64,000 bases of DNA from Lachnospiraceae bacterium (GTDB lineage: Bacteria > Bacillota > Clostridia > Lachnospirales > Lachnospiraceae). Numbering within the stretch: the stretch's first letter is position 1; each line of letters begins with the position of its first letter. Below, in pieces: positions 43,630 through 52,935 of the stretch. The translations under genes and the position numbers were made by a program. The notes below the pieces were generated by a model, which searched no databases, was not told the DNA's origin, and saw nothing but the letters and a program-made list of their open reading frames with translations. The stretch spans positions 1-64,000 of the forward strand of contig JAFYCS010000107.1 of the NCBI GenBank assembly GCA_017539565.1, written 5' to 3'.

Positions 43630-44784
43630 ATGAAAAGACTGGTAATACTGGGCTCTACCGGTTCTATCGGTACTCAGAGCCTTGACATAGCAAGGGAATA
43701 CAGTGGCGAATTCGAGATCGTCGCTCTGGCTGCGGGAAGGAATCATAAACTCATGGAGGAACAGATCCGTGAGTTCAGACCGCGATACGCCGTTATGTGG
43801 GATGAGGAGGCGGCAGCTGCGCTTAAGACTGCCGTTGCCGATACGGATGTAAAGATCCTCTCCGGCATGGATGGTCTTATAGAGATAGCATCCCTAAAGG
43901 ATTACGATATACTGCTCACTGCGGTCGTTGGTATGATAGGCATACGTCCTACCATAGCAGGGATCAGGGCAGGGAAGACCATAGCCCTTGCGAACAAGGA
44001 GACTCTGGTCTGTGCAGGACACATAATAATTCCCCTTGCAAAAGAAATGGGCGTTTCCATACTGCCTGTTGATTCGGAGCACAGCGCTATCTTCCAGTCA
44101 CTGAACGGTGAACCCAAAGATAAGATAGAGCATATCTGGCTTACCTGCTCTGGCGGACCCTTCAGGGGAAAGAAAAGAAACGAGCTTCTTAATGTGACGG
44201 CGGCCGATGCACTTAAGCATCCCAACTGGTCTATGGGGAAGAAGATAACCATCGATTCCGCTACCATGGTAAACAAAGGCCTGGAAGTGATGGAAGCAAG
44301 ATGGCTCTTTAACGTAGATTACGATCAGATCAAAGTCCTGATCCATCCGCAGTCCATCGTGCATTCCATGGTGGAGTATGTTGACGGTGCGGTCATCGCA
44401 CAATTGGGTGTGCCTGATATGCGTTTGCCTATACAGTATGCGCTCTTTTATCCCGACAGGAAGCATGCGGATGCAGCAAGGCCCAGGGCTGATTTCTACA
44501 AGCTTAAGACCCTGGATTTTGATGAGCCAGATACGGATACCTTTACGGCGCTTCCGCTGGCAGTAGAGGTAGGAAAGGCGGGAGGTATACTTCCCACGGT
44601 TTATAATGCGGCAAATGAGGAGGCAGTGGCAGCTTTCCTTGCGGGAAAGACAGGCTTCCTGGATATAAGTGAGATGATCAGCGAGGCTGTAGAGTCTTGC
44701 AAAAATATAGAAGATCCTGATGTGGAACAGATACTTGAGGCTGAAAGATCGGCACGTGAACTGGTCCGCAGCAAGGTAACCTGA
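43630..44784 (+). CDS. dxr: 1-deoxy-D-xylulose 5-phosphate reductoisomerase
   Basis: Dxr catalyses the NADPH-dependent second step of the MEP isoprenoid pathway, feeding UppS substrates. The 384 residues start KRLVILGSTGSIGTQSLDI (NADPH site) and include ANKETLVCAG, PVDSEHSAIFQ with metal ligands, and IHPQSIVHSMVEY. ATG 43630 is preceded by GGAAG and starts four bases after cdsA ends; the frame is open to TTG 43606. Confidence 0.97.
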   Translation: MKRLVILGSTGSIGTQSLDIAREYSGEFEIVALAAGRNHKLMEEQIREFRPRYAVMWDEEAAAALKTAVADTDVKILSGMDGLIEIASLKDYDILLTAVVGMIGIRPTIAGIRAGKTIALANKETLVCAGHIIIPLAKEMGVSILPVDSEHSAIFQSLNGEPKDKIEHIWLTCSGGPFRGKKRNELLNVTAADALKHPNWSMGKKITIDSATMVNKGLEVMEARWLFNVDYDQIKVLIHPQSIVHSMVEYVDGAVIAQLGVPDMRLPIQYALFYPDRKHADAARPRADFYKLKTLDFDEPDTDTFTALPLAVEVGKAGGILPTVYNAANEEAVAAFLAGKTGFLDISEMISEAVESCKNIEDPDVEQILEAERSARELVRSKVT

Positions 44785-44793
44785 GGTAGATAT

Positions 44794-45900
44794 ATGCATT
44801 CACCGGTTTTGACAATAGTTTCTTTTATACTGATATTCACGGTCGTCGTGGTCAGTCACGAGTTCGGCCATTATCTCATAGCACGTTTAAACGGCATAAA
44901 AGTCAATGAGTTCTCCATAGGCATGGGCCCTGCACTGTTCAAGAAGAAAGGGAAGATGACTACCTTTGTGATACGTCTGCTTCCCATAGGCGGAGCCTGC
45001 ATCTTTGAAGGGGAGGATGGTGTGGTCGCCATTCCTTCGGAAGAAGAAGGGGAGGATCCGGAAACTGCGGAGATGAAAAAATCCCTGGAAGCAAAGAACT
45101 TTAATGATGCACCTGTCTGGAGCCGTATAGCATCGGTCTTTGCGGGACCTATATTTAATATCATACTTGCGTATCTTCTGGCATTGTTCATCGTGTGGTT
45201 CTGCGGCGCGGATCTTACCACCGTAGCCAGTGTAATGGAAGGCTATCCTGCCGAGGCGGCTGGTATTCAGGCGGGGGATGTGATCACAAAGATCGACGGA
45301 CATGCCACGCACCTTTACCGCGAAGTCATGGTGTATTCATACATGAATAGCGGTAAGGAGATGAAGATAGAGTATTCCCGCGACGGACAGAAGTACACCA
45401 CCTCCCTGACCCCCATGTATTCGGAAGAGGATGGACGGTATTATATAGGATTGAAAGGCGGCGGGGATTATATCAAATGCAATAACTTAAGAGTGTTCAA
45501 ATACAGCTGGTACGAGGTCAGATACTGGCTGGTGGCCACGGTAGAGAGTCTTAAATACATGGTAACGGGGCACGCAAAGCTCGATGACCTTGCAGGACCT
45601 GTAGGTGTAGCCAACATAATCGATGATACCATCGAAGAGACGGCACCCATGGGAGGCTTCACGGTACTGCTGAATATGATGAACATCGCGGTATTGCTTT
45701 CGGTGAACCTGGGTGTGCTTAACCTGCTGCCCGTACCTGCGCTGGACGGAGGACGTCTTCTGTTCCTCATCTTCGAAGCCGTGAGCGGACGCAAGCTTCC
45801 GCCGGAGAAGGAAGGAATAGTACACCTGATAGGTTTTGTATTGTTAATGATCCTGATGCTGGTAGTATTGTTCAATGATATAGGCAGATTCTTCCGATAA
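44794..45900 (+). CDS. rseP: Site-2 intramembrane metalloprotease RseP/RasP
   Basis: A zinc protease that cuts membrane-embedded anti-sigma factors and signal-peptide remnants. The 368 residues show HEFGH (H22, E23, H26) in the first membrane segment, a PDZ domain (about 150-225: EAAGIQAGDVITKIDG), and the second active-site motif NLLPVPALDGGR with the Asp ligand near 315. It ends the housekeeping operon. Confidence 0.95.
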   Translation: MHSPVLTIVSFILIFTVVVVSHEFGHYLIARLNGIKVNEFSIGMGPALFKKKGKMTTFVIRLLPIGGACIFEGEDGVVAIPSEEEGEDPETAEMKKSLEAKNFNDAPVWSRIASVFAGPIFNIILAYLLALFIVWFCGADLTTVASVMEGYPAEAAGIQAGDVITKIDGHATHLYREVMVYSYMNSGKEMKIEYSRDGQKYTTSLTPMYSEEDGRYYIGLKGGGDYIKCNNLRVFKYSWYEVRYWLVATVESLKYMVTGHAKLDDLAGPVGVANIIDDTIEETAPMGGFTVLLNMMNIAVLLSVNLGVLNLLPVPALDGGRLLFLIFEAVSGRKLPPEKEGIVHLIGFVLLMILMLVVLFNDIGRFFR

Positions 45901-45901
45901 C

Positions 45902-45940
45902 CGGTATCCTGAGGAAGGCAGCGACGAAGGGCCTTGAAAG
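45902..45940 (+). repeat. Degenerate relative of the TCATCCTGAG repeat
   Basis: GTATCCTGAGGAAGGCAGCG followed by ACGAAGGGCC resembles the 5' part of the repeats near 30846 and 32268. No hairpin extension is present. It lies in the 89-base gap between rseP and the next gene. Confidence 0.45.
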
Positions 45941-45989
45941 AGCATATTTAGCCGATACACTTCAGTTATAATAATATGGGGGTATACGT

Positions 45990-48377
45990 ATGGACATCAA
46001 CAGTATCGTAAGCGAATATGACGGAATGTTCGGTGTAAAAGAACCACGTGAGATCCTCTCATTTCTCATGCAGAAGATCGATATGGCACGTGAAGAGAAG
46101 GATGTGGCTTCCGAGATAATACTTCTTAACGAGACCATCGGCTTCTGCCGCGATGCCTTCTTTAAAGAGGAGGGCGTGCGTTATGCCAGAGAACTGGAAC
46201 GTCTGATGAACGAGCTGGATTTTGACGGCAGGATAGAATATGCCACTACCATGTTAAATCTTGCCAATGCATACAGAGGCTTCGGCATGTATGATGAATC
46301 CTCAAAACGCTATGATGTTTGTGAGGAGATGTATTCAAAGATGCTTCCGGAGGGAGACTTCCTTTTTGCCGGGCTTTATAACAACAGGGGACTCCTGCAT
46401 CAGGAGATGAAGGCCTGGGATGCAGCTATAGACGATTTCAGAAAAGCGCTGGCTATAGCGGATAAATATCCGGATAAAGAGATAGAGCAGGCTACTACCA
46501 GGGCTAATCTGGCAACAGCTATGATCGAATCTTCTCCCGAGGCCAGAGCGGAAGCGGAGAACTGGCTGCAGGAAGCCATAGATATTTTTGAACGTGACGG
46601 CGGTACCGATTTCCATTACAGTGCGGCTCTTTCTGCCCTCGGTACGCTGTATTTCCACAAGGGTGATTATATTGCAGCTGCGGCCTGCTTTAAGAAGGCT
46701 ATGGACCAGCTGTATTCGGGAACCGGTGCCAGCGATTCCTATATGCGTGTAAAGGAGAACTATGAGCTGTCCATGCGTTATGCGGGTGAGCAGGCAGAGG
46801 CTGCTCCCGATGAACGCAGTTCTTTTGAACGCAGCCGTTTCTTTTATGAGGAATACCTTCTGCCGGCTATAGAGCGGGCTCTGCCGGATGCGGTCAAAAG
46901 CATAGCTGTGGGCTATGCGGGTGAGGGAAGTGAGCACTTCGGATTTGACGATGAGTATTCAAAGGATCACGATTATGCCCAGGGCTGCTGTGTGTGGCTG
47001 CCTTCCGTACAGGCCGACAAATACATGGAAAAGCTAAGGCAGATATATAAAGAGGCATTCATAGCAGCTTTTGGCGGTGAACCCGATCTTAAGATGGGAC
47101 GCCAGGGAGTGATGGAGATAGATTCATATTTCGAGCGTCTGACAGGCATACCGCGCATTACCATGCTCTATTATGCAAAGGGACTTGAAGGACGTCTTAA
47201 GAACATGGATGACGAGGAACTCGCCGGTGTGGCTGCGGCCGTTAACGGTGAGATGTTCATGGATGCCGACGGTACCATGAGCAGGCTGCGCAGGTACTTT
47301 ACTGAAGAGATGCCGGAGGAATTCAGGCGTAAGAAACTTGCGAATCTGACTCATCTGTATTCCCAGGCAGGACAGTATAACTACCTGCGTTCGATAAAGC
47401 GCGGGGATTATGTGACGGCAGGCTTATACGAAGCGAGAGCGGTACAGACCATGCTGCAGATAGCATTTTATCTTAACCGGAAATTCCCGCCTTATCTTAA
47501 GCTGCTGTGCAGAGGTACTTCGCATCTTGAGATACTTCCTGAACTTTCAGATATTGCACGTGCCCTGGCAGATATGCCGTCGGGCAGGGATTCCAGGATA
47601 GAGAACGGCACCGATAACAAGGCGCTTACTTTTGATATAGTCGCATCCCTAATACTTGAGGAGATGAAGGCACAGGGGCTTATAGCGGGCTACGACAAGA
47701 ATGAACCTTTTGCTGACCGCTACATTGCGGAGATAGCGGGACTGGTAAAGCCAAGGCAGATAAGCATTAAACGCGATGATATGATAGAGAGCATCATCAG
47801 GCTTGAGTGGGATCAGTTTGACAAGACCGTAAACGAAGGCGGCAGGGCAGACTGTCAGGATAACTGGCAGACCTTCCATATCATGCGTAAGAGCCAGTAT
47901 ATGGCGTGGCCGGATGAGCTGCTCTTATCCTTCTTAAGTGATCTTAAGGAGGCACAGATCAACGGGCGCAATCTAATCACCGAGAAGTACGGGCGTATGA
48001 TGCAGTCAACGGCACCGGAGCGTTACGAGGAATTAAAGAAACACTTCCCGGTACTGGATGAGGACCGCATAAAGATACAGGAACAGATCATTGCCATCCA
48101 GATAGGCTGGATGGAGAGCTTTGCGCAGAAGTATCCCAAGATGGCAGGCAATGCCAGGATAATACATACTTCTGAGGATACCCCTTATGATACATCCTAT
48201 GAGACATATCTGCGCGGGGAGATAAGCACGTATTCTGCCGGAACGCTGGTAGCTTACGGCCGTTTCATTGCAGGACTTGCAAATGAAGGACGTAACCTGG
48301 CAGAGGAGATAATGGGAAATACCGCAGCATTAATGGGATATAAAGATCTGGATGATGCGGAATCACGTATGCAGTAA
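45990..48377 (+). CDS. DUF4125/DUF4037 protein with TPR and nucleotidyltransferase-like core
   Basis: A 795-residue cytoplasmic protein: TPR-like helices in the first 260 residues, then a DUF4037 nucleotidyltransferase-like domain with GEGSEHFGFDDEYSKDHDYA (acidic metal-binding pattern) near 310, and a C-terminal DUF4125 helical domain from about 590. DUF4037 proteins resemble polymerase-beta-like nucleotidyltransferases; substrate unknown. The GGGGGT ribosome site precedes ATG 45990, and a TATAAT at 45967-45972 may be its -10. Confidence 0.78.
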   Translation: MDINSIVSEYDGMFGVKEPREILSFLMQKIDMAREEKDVASEIILLNETIGFCRDAFFKEEGVRYARELERLMNELDFDGRIEYATTMLNLANAYRGFGMYDESSKRYDVCEEMYSKMLPEGDFLFAGLYNNRGLLHQEMKAWDAAIDDFRKALAIADKYPDKEIEQATTRANLATAMIESSPEARAEAENWLQEAIDIFERDGGTDFHYSAALSALGTLYFHKGDYIAAAACFKKAMDQLYSGTGASDSYMRVKENYELSMRYAGEQAEAAPDERSSFERSRFFYEEYLLPAIERALPDAVKSIAVGYAGEGSEHFGFDDEYSKDHDYAQGCCVWLPSVQADKYMEKLRQIYKEAFIAAFGGEPDLKMGRQGVMEIDSYFERLTGIPRITMLYYAKGLEGRLKNMDDEELAGVAAAVNGEMFMDADGTMSRLRRYFTEEMPEEFRRKKLANLTHLYSQAGQYNYLRSIKRGDYVTAGLYEARAVQTMLQIAFYLNRKFPPYLKLLCRGTSHLEILPELSDIARALADMPSGRDSRIENGTDNKALTFDIVASLILEEMKAQGLIAGYDKNEPFADRYIAEIAGLVKPRQISIKRDDMIESIIRLEWDQFDKTVNEGGRADCQDNWQTFHIMRKSQYMAWPDELLLSFLSDLKEAQINGRNLITEKYGRMMQSTAPERYEELKKHFPVLDEDRIKIQEQIIAIQIGWMESFAQKYPKMAGNARIIHTSEDTPYDTSYETYLRGEISTYSAGTLVAYGRFIAGLANEGRNLAEEIMGNTAALMGYKDLDDAESRMQ

Positions 48378-48395
48378 TTTAAGGAGGGCAGGCAG

Positions 48396-49520
48396 ATGGA
48401 AAGATCAAAAGTCTACTTTACCGATTTCAGGACCGTATTGGGAGTGAGTCTTCCGGCTAAACTCCAGAAGCTGATCCGCAAGGCAGGTATCGGAACGATC
48501 GATATGGACGGAAAATTCGTTGCGATAAAAATGCACTTCGGTGAGCTTGGTAATCTTGCTTATTTAAGACCCAATTATGCTAAAGCTGTTGCCGATGTGA
48601 TAAAAGAGCAGGGAGGCCTGCCGTTCCTTACTGACTGTAATACCCTCTATCCCGGCAGCCGTAAGCACGCGCTGGAGCATCTGGACTGCGCTAATATCAA
48701 TGGGTTTAATACGATCACAACGGGATGCCAGATAATAATAGCGGACGGCCTCAGAGGTACTGATGATATTTTAGTGCCGGTTCCCAATGGTGAATACTGC
48801 AAGGAAGCGTATATAGGCCGTGCGGTAATGGATGCAGATATAGTCATATCCCTTAATCATTTCAAGGGACACGAGCAGGCAGGTTTTGGCGGCGCGATAA
48901 AAAATATAGGTATGGGCTGCGGAAGCCGTGCCGGTAAGATGCAGCAGCACAACAGCGGACAGCCTCATGTTGATGCAGATATGTGCAGTGGATGCCGCAG
49001 GTGCGCTAAAGAGTGCGGATCAGATGCTATCTCCTATAACGGCAACAAGGCATGGATAGATCCTGAAAAATGCAAAGGCTGCGGAAGATGTATAGGAGCC
49101 TGTGCATTCGATGCAATACATAATAATAACTGGGATGCCCCCCAGCTGCTGGGAAGGAAGATGGCTGAATACACGGCAGCTGTTATAAGCGGCAGGCCGA
49201 GTTTTCATATCAGCCTGATAACCGATGTGTCTCCTAACTGTGACTGCCATGGTGAGAATGACGCACCCATCCTTCCCGATATAGGAATGCTGGCATCCTT
49301 TGATCCTGTAGCTCTTGACCAGGCATGTGTGGATCTTTGCCAGAAAGCAGAACCCATAAGGAACAGCCAGCTTGGTGATAATATGGCAAAAGAACACTTC
49401 CATGATCATGGGGATGTATGGCATAACAGTAATCCCAATGTATCATGGGAGGAAACTCTTGAGCATGCAGAAAAGATCGGTATAGGCTGCCGTGAGTACG
49501 AGCTTGTCAGTATGAAATAG
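48396..49520 (+). CDS. DUF362 protein with two [4Fe-4S] ferredoxin motifs
   Basis: The 374 residues carry a DUF362 domain on both sides of a ferredoxin insert with two CxxCxxCxxxC clusters: MCSGCRRCAKECGS near 193 and KCKGCGRCIGACAF near 222. DUF362 proteins are widespread in anaerobes and presumed to move electrons, but no reaction is established. GGAGGGCAG precedes the ATG. Confidence 0.85.
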   Translation: MERSKVYFTDFRTVLGVSLPAKLQKLIRKAGIGTIDMDGKFVAIKMHFGELGNLAYLRPNYAKAVADVIKEQGGLPFLTDCNTLYPGSRKHALEHLDCANINGFNTITTGCQIIIADGLRGTDDILVPVPNGEYCKEAYIGRAVMDADIVISLNHFKGHEQAGFGGAIKNIGMGCGSRAGKMQQHNSGQPHVDADMCSGCRRCAKECGSDAISYNGNKAWIDPEKCKGCGRCIGACAFDAIHNNNWDAPQLLGRKMAEYTAAVISGRPSFHISLITDVSPNCDCHGENDAPILPDIGMLASFDPVALDQACVDLCQKAEPIRNSQLGDNMAKEHFHDHGDVWHNSNPNVSWEETLEHAEKIGIGCREYELVSMK

Positions 49521-49544
49521 AACGGCGGAAAGGCCTGAGAGAAT

Positions 49545-49720
49545 ATGGATCAGCGACTTGAGCGTATCAGGGAGAATGAAGAAAGATCCCATACAAGGAT
49601 CTATTCACCGGATGGGAAGTAATAAAACAGGGCGTTTCCGCACAGACGTATGATATCCCGAGGGATGATATAACGAGCAGATTATCGACAAAGGTCGTAA
49701 GCTTCGTGGCAAAAAGATAA
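49545..49720 (+). pseudogene. Remnant of a class I SAM-dependent methyltransferase gene
   Basis: The 5' piece (49545-49622) codes for MDQRLERIRENEERSHTRIY, the usual start of a methyltransferase family of about 200 residues. A different frame (49595-49720) codes for the matching C-terminus: LFTGWEVIKQGVSAQ, YDIPRDDITSRL and VVSFVAKR-stop. The whole SAM-binding core, some 500-600 bases, is missing and the two ends are joined out of frame. This is an internal deletion rather than random decay. Family recognition is from memory of homologues. Confidence 0.7.
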
Positions 49721-49738
49721 GAGAGAAGGGTATGGCGG

Positions 49739-50581
49739 ATGCGGATTTCCGAAAGCTGTGCAAAATGTTTATATGACAGACAGGTAAACAAGACGGATAA
49801 CCAGGCATATCTGGCAGAGGTTAAGGAACTGCTGGATAAACGCCGGGAGGATGATACCAGCCCGTACATGGTATATCTGTTTAATAAGCTTCATGTAAAA
49901 TACTTCGGTAAAGGAGCGGATTACAGAGAGGTTAAGAAGCAGTATAACGATCTGATCCTGGGTATGGAAGATGAGCTGCTTAAGGAGATAGAAAATGCGG
50001 AAGATCCGCTGGCGAAATCGCTTATCATGGCGCGGATAGGAAATTATATAGATTTCGGCGCCATGAATCATGTGGATCAGAAGGAATTCCTTGAATTATT
50101 TAAGGATACAGAAATGCGTGATGCAGACAGTGCAGTTTATGAAGAGTTTTTAAAGGACTGCGCCAAGGCAGGAAACTTTCTTCTGGTATGTGATAACTGC
50201 GGTGAGATAGTTCTTGATAAACTGTTTATCATGCAGTTAAAGAAAAGGTTTCCGCAGCTTGATGTTAAGGTACTAGTGCGGGGGGCGGAAGTGCTTAATG
50301 ATGCTACGGCGGAGGACGCCGCTTATTCGGGAATGGATAAGGTGGCGCAGATCGTATCAAACGGAGAAGCTATAGCAGGTACGGTTTATGCTATGCTGCC
50401 CCGGGATGCGAAAGCAGCACTTGATAATGCGGATGTTATTCTGGCAAAGGGACAGGGAAACTATGAATCAATGGCAGGTTTCGGACGCCATGCCTTTTAT
50501 ATGTTCCTTTGCAAGTGCGAACTCTTTACCGGAAGGTTTAAAGTTCCAAGGCTTACGGGAATCTTTATTGAAGAAAAATAA
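49739..50581 (+). CDS. DUF89/ARMT1-like damage-control phosphatase
   Basis: A 280-residue member of the DUF89 family, metal-dependent phosphatases that remove harmful phosphometabolites. It has an N-terminal SESCAKCLYDRQ, LLVCDNCGEIVLDKLF (Asp/Asn metal site) near 149, NADVILAKGQGNYESM near 239 and a Cys-containing C-terminus. The substrate in bacteria is not settled. GAAGGG precedes the ATG, which starts 18 bases after the methyltransferase remnant. Confidence 0.85.
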   Translation: MRISESCAKCLYDRQVNKTDNQAYLAEVKELLDKRREDDTSPYMVYLFNKLHVKYFGKGADYREVKKQYNDLILGMEDELLKEIENAEDPLAKSLIMARIGNYIDFGAMNHVDQKEFLELFKDTEMRDADSAVYEEFLKDCAKAGNFLLVCDNCGEIVLDKLFIMQLKKRFPQLDVKVLVRGAEVLNDATAEDAAYSGMDKVAQIVSNGEAIAGTVYAMLPRDAKAALDNADVILAKGQGNYESMAGFGRHAFYMFLCKCELFTGRFKVPRLTGIFIEEK

Positions 50582-50608
50582 AATACTTGATATACAGGAG
50601 CAGGGACA

Positions 50609-51610
50609 TTGAAGAAAAATAGAATGATCCTTCCGGTGCTGATATGTATGCTGACATTTGCCGGATGTACACCGGAAAGTAACAGAGACAGGATAACTGA
50701 TGACAGGATAGAAGAGCTAAACAACGGTTCAAAGGATGGTGATATCGTGACAGGTCAGCAAACAGAGTATACAGATCCCGGTACACTGGTAGGGATAAAA
50801 TATGAGTCAAGCGGCGGAAGTATGGAATTTCACAGTGATTTCAGCATAGAAGCCAATGAAAAGGAAATAGTCAGAGCCGAATACTGGAAGGATTATTATT
50901 TTTCGGATGAAGAATATGAGATGGATGAGGCGGAGCTTGAAAAGATCGACAGCATCGGCCGTGTTGCCGCAAATATCGGCGGTTATGATGAGGATAAGCG
51001 GGTAGTAAAGGAAAATGTCCCGATGGATGCAGAACTCTGGACTGCGCTGACGGAGGAAATGGAGTATCTTAAGCCGCAGCTTAAAGAAGTTGTTCCGGCA
51101 GCACATAACAACGATGATGATGAATATATACTGGACGGAGGCGATTACACCAATCTTTATCTTACCTGGGAAAAGGATGGTGAGACATCGACAGCACAAT
51201 ACTATATAATGTCCGGAAAAAGATGGTCGTCTGTCCATCAGATATTTTTGGAAATGGCAAGGCCTGTGGGACGGGACCTGAGGCGTATAGGTGAAACACA
51301 GCTTGTGACGGTTTTTCTCAGTACGCCCTCTTATTCATATCAGGCATCACCCGTTGACGGATCGGATGAATACTATTATTTCGTCCATGGGGATAAGGCC
51401 GGCAGTGACCGGATAAGCAACGATCAGTGGCAGGTGATACGCAGCTTTTTCGAAGCTTATGATGTGTCAAAATATGAAGAAGGCAGTGAAGATAAAAAAC
51501 ACCAGTATATTCTTGAGTTCCGGTATAACGATGATATATATAAGTATTACAGGCTTGATAAAAAAGATGCAGAAGAGTTAAGAGCATTTTTTAAAGGACT
51601 TGGATATTAG
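50609..51610 (+). CDS. Secreted lipoprotein of unknown function
   Basis: A 333-residue lipoprotein: charged MKKNR, a hydrophobic stretch and lipobox TFAGC (Cys20). The mature part is acidic and hydrophilic with repeated WExDGE / YYxxSGKRW-like strands; no known domain stands out. The start is TTG 50609 with AGGAG eight bases before it. It begins 27 bases after the DUF89 gene and ends at a terminator whose stem begins in its stop codon. Confidence 0.75.
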   Translation: MKKNRMILPVLICMLTFAGCTPESNRDRITDDRIEELNNGSKDGDIVTGQQTEYTDPGTLVGIKYESSGGSMEFHSDFSIEANEKEIVRAEYWKDYYFSDEEYEMDEAELEKIDSIGRVAANIGGYDEDKRVVKENVPMDAELWTALTEEMEYLKPQLKEVVPAAHNNDDDEYILDGGDYTNLYLTWEKDGETSTAQYYIMSGKRWSSVHQIFLEMARPVGRDLRRIGETQLVTVFLSTPSYSYQASPVDGSDEYYYFVHGDKAGSDRISNDQWQVIRSFFEAYDVSKYEEGSEDKKHQYILEFRYNDDIYKYYRLDKKDAEELRAFFKGLGY

Positions 51611-51635
51611 GACTGCCGGATGGCAGTCCTTTTTT
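51610..51635 (+). terminator. Rho-independent terminator after the lipoprotein gene
   Basis: GGACTGCC (51610-51617) pairs with GGCAGTCC (51622-51629) around GGAT, followed by TTTTTT (51630-51635). The first base of the stem is the last base of the TAG stop. Confidence 0.9.
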
Positions 51636-51730
51636 ATCTGAAAGGAGAGTCCGGGGATAACGAGGCAATAAAATGAAGCCTGCCGGAATTAAACATAATA
51701 TAACGAAAAGAAAGTGAGGAGGAAATAAAT

Positions 51731-52414
51731 ATGGCATCATGGATGGTGCATCTGCGCATAGCGGATAAGATGCTTGATAAACTTAAATGTATAGATGAGA
51801 CGGCTTTTGTGATGGGAAACATAGCTCCGGACAGCGGGGTTCCCAATGAGGACTGGTCGCAGTTTACCCCGCCCAAAGTAATATCACATTTTAAAACAAG
51901 ACCGGATGATGAGCTTTTCTTTGATATAGAGAAATTCCGCAGGGAATATTTTAACGAAGAGCTGATAAAAACATACGGCAAAAAGCAGTATTCTTTTTTC
52001 CTTGGTTATTACATACATCTGTTCTCTGATATCGAGTGGACAAGGGATATCTATTATGAGCTGTTAAAGGCATATCCCGAAGAAGCAAAGGCCGATAAGA
52101 ATAAACTGGTATGGACAGCCAAAGGTGACTGGTATGACCTTGATTTTTTGTATCTTGAAGAACATCCGGATTTCAGGGCTTTTGCAATATATGAAAAGGC
52201 AGTGGATTATGAAAATACCTTTATGGATATGTTCGGTAAGGATGCGTTTGAAAACCGCAGGCAGTATATCTGCGGATTTTATCACAGCAGTCAGCATGGT
52301 GACCTGCATAGAAAATATACTTATCTGACACCTGAGCGGGTTGAAGCATTTGTTGAGGATACCATAGCCGCAGTCTTAAAGGAGGGAAATATAAATGATC
52401 AGATATACAGATGA
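51731..52414 (+). CDS. Zinc-dependent phospholipase C-like protein
   Basis: The 227 residues match the clostridial zinc-dependent phospholipase C-like family: MASWMVHLRIADKML at the start, MGNIAPDSGVPN, and GYYIHLFSDIEW with His/Asp metal ligands. It lacks a signal peptide, so it is probably cytoplasmic, unlike toxin-type PLCs. GAGGAGGAAAT precedes the ATG. It overlaps the GNAT gene by 20 bases. Activity is not proven for this subgroup. Confidence 0.75.
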   Translation: MASWMVHLRIADKMLDKLKCIDETAFVMGNIAPDSGVPNEDWSQFTPPKVISHFKTRPDDELFFDIEKFRREYFNEELIKTYGKKQYSFFLGYYIHLFSDIEWTRDIYYELLKAYPEEAKADKNKLVWTAKGDWYDLDFLYLEEHPDFRAFAIYEKAVDYENTFMDMFGKDAFENRRQYICGFYHSSQHGDLHRKYTYLTPERVEAFVEDTIAAVLKEGNINDQIYR

Positions 52415-52817
52415 TATTACCGCAGAAGAATATATGGAATTACGTGACAGAGTGGGATGGATGCAGTTTCCCCTTGAAGAAGCTGAGATCTGTGTCAGGA
52501 AAGCGTATATGGTTTTGTGTGTGAGAGATGATGATAAAGCCATTGGTGTGGTTAGGCTTTTATGGGACGGAGGATACATAGCATTCCTGTCGGATGTTAT
52601 AGTCATTCCAGAGTATCAGGGGCAGGGGATAGGCAGAGCACTTGTGGAGGCCTGTATCCGGAAACTGAATGATGATATGCCTCACGGTTTTAAGGTGAAG
52701 CTGACACTGAACTCGGCTAAAGGTAAGGAAGCGTTCTATAAGAAATTCGGATTCAGGGAAAGACCTAATGAAGATGCCGGTCCGGCCATGGACCAGTGGT
52801 TTTTTTCGGAAAGCTGA
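52395..52817 (+). CDS. GNAT-family N-acetyltransferase
   Basis: A 140-residue acetyltransferase with the acetyl-CoA motif VIPEYQGQGIGRALVEA near 72 and a YKKFGF strand near 112. Substrate unknown. GGAGGG at 52381-52386 lies inside the end of the previous gene, whose coding region overlaps it by 20 bases. Confidence 0.88.
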   Translation: MIRYTDDITAEEYMELRDRVGWMQFPLEEAEICVRKAYMVLCVRDDDKAIGVVRLLWDGGYIAFLSDVIVIPEYQGQGIGRALVEACIRKLNDDMPHGFKVKLTLNSAKGKEAFYKKFGFRERPNEDAGPAMDQWFFSES

Positions 52818-52935
52818 TCTGCTTTTGTAATAAAATCTTAAGGATTCATCTACTATTTTCTTAATATGCTCTTTACTATAATACGTTATATCTCTGGGGC
52901 AGAGACTTGTTTATATACGCGGCGGAGGAATAACG

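Noticed and set aside
51673-51717. A 14-codon frame before the phospholipase C-like gene
   Set aside because: Very short, no good ribosome site, and unlike known leader peptides.
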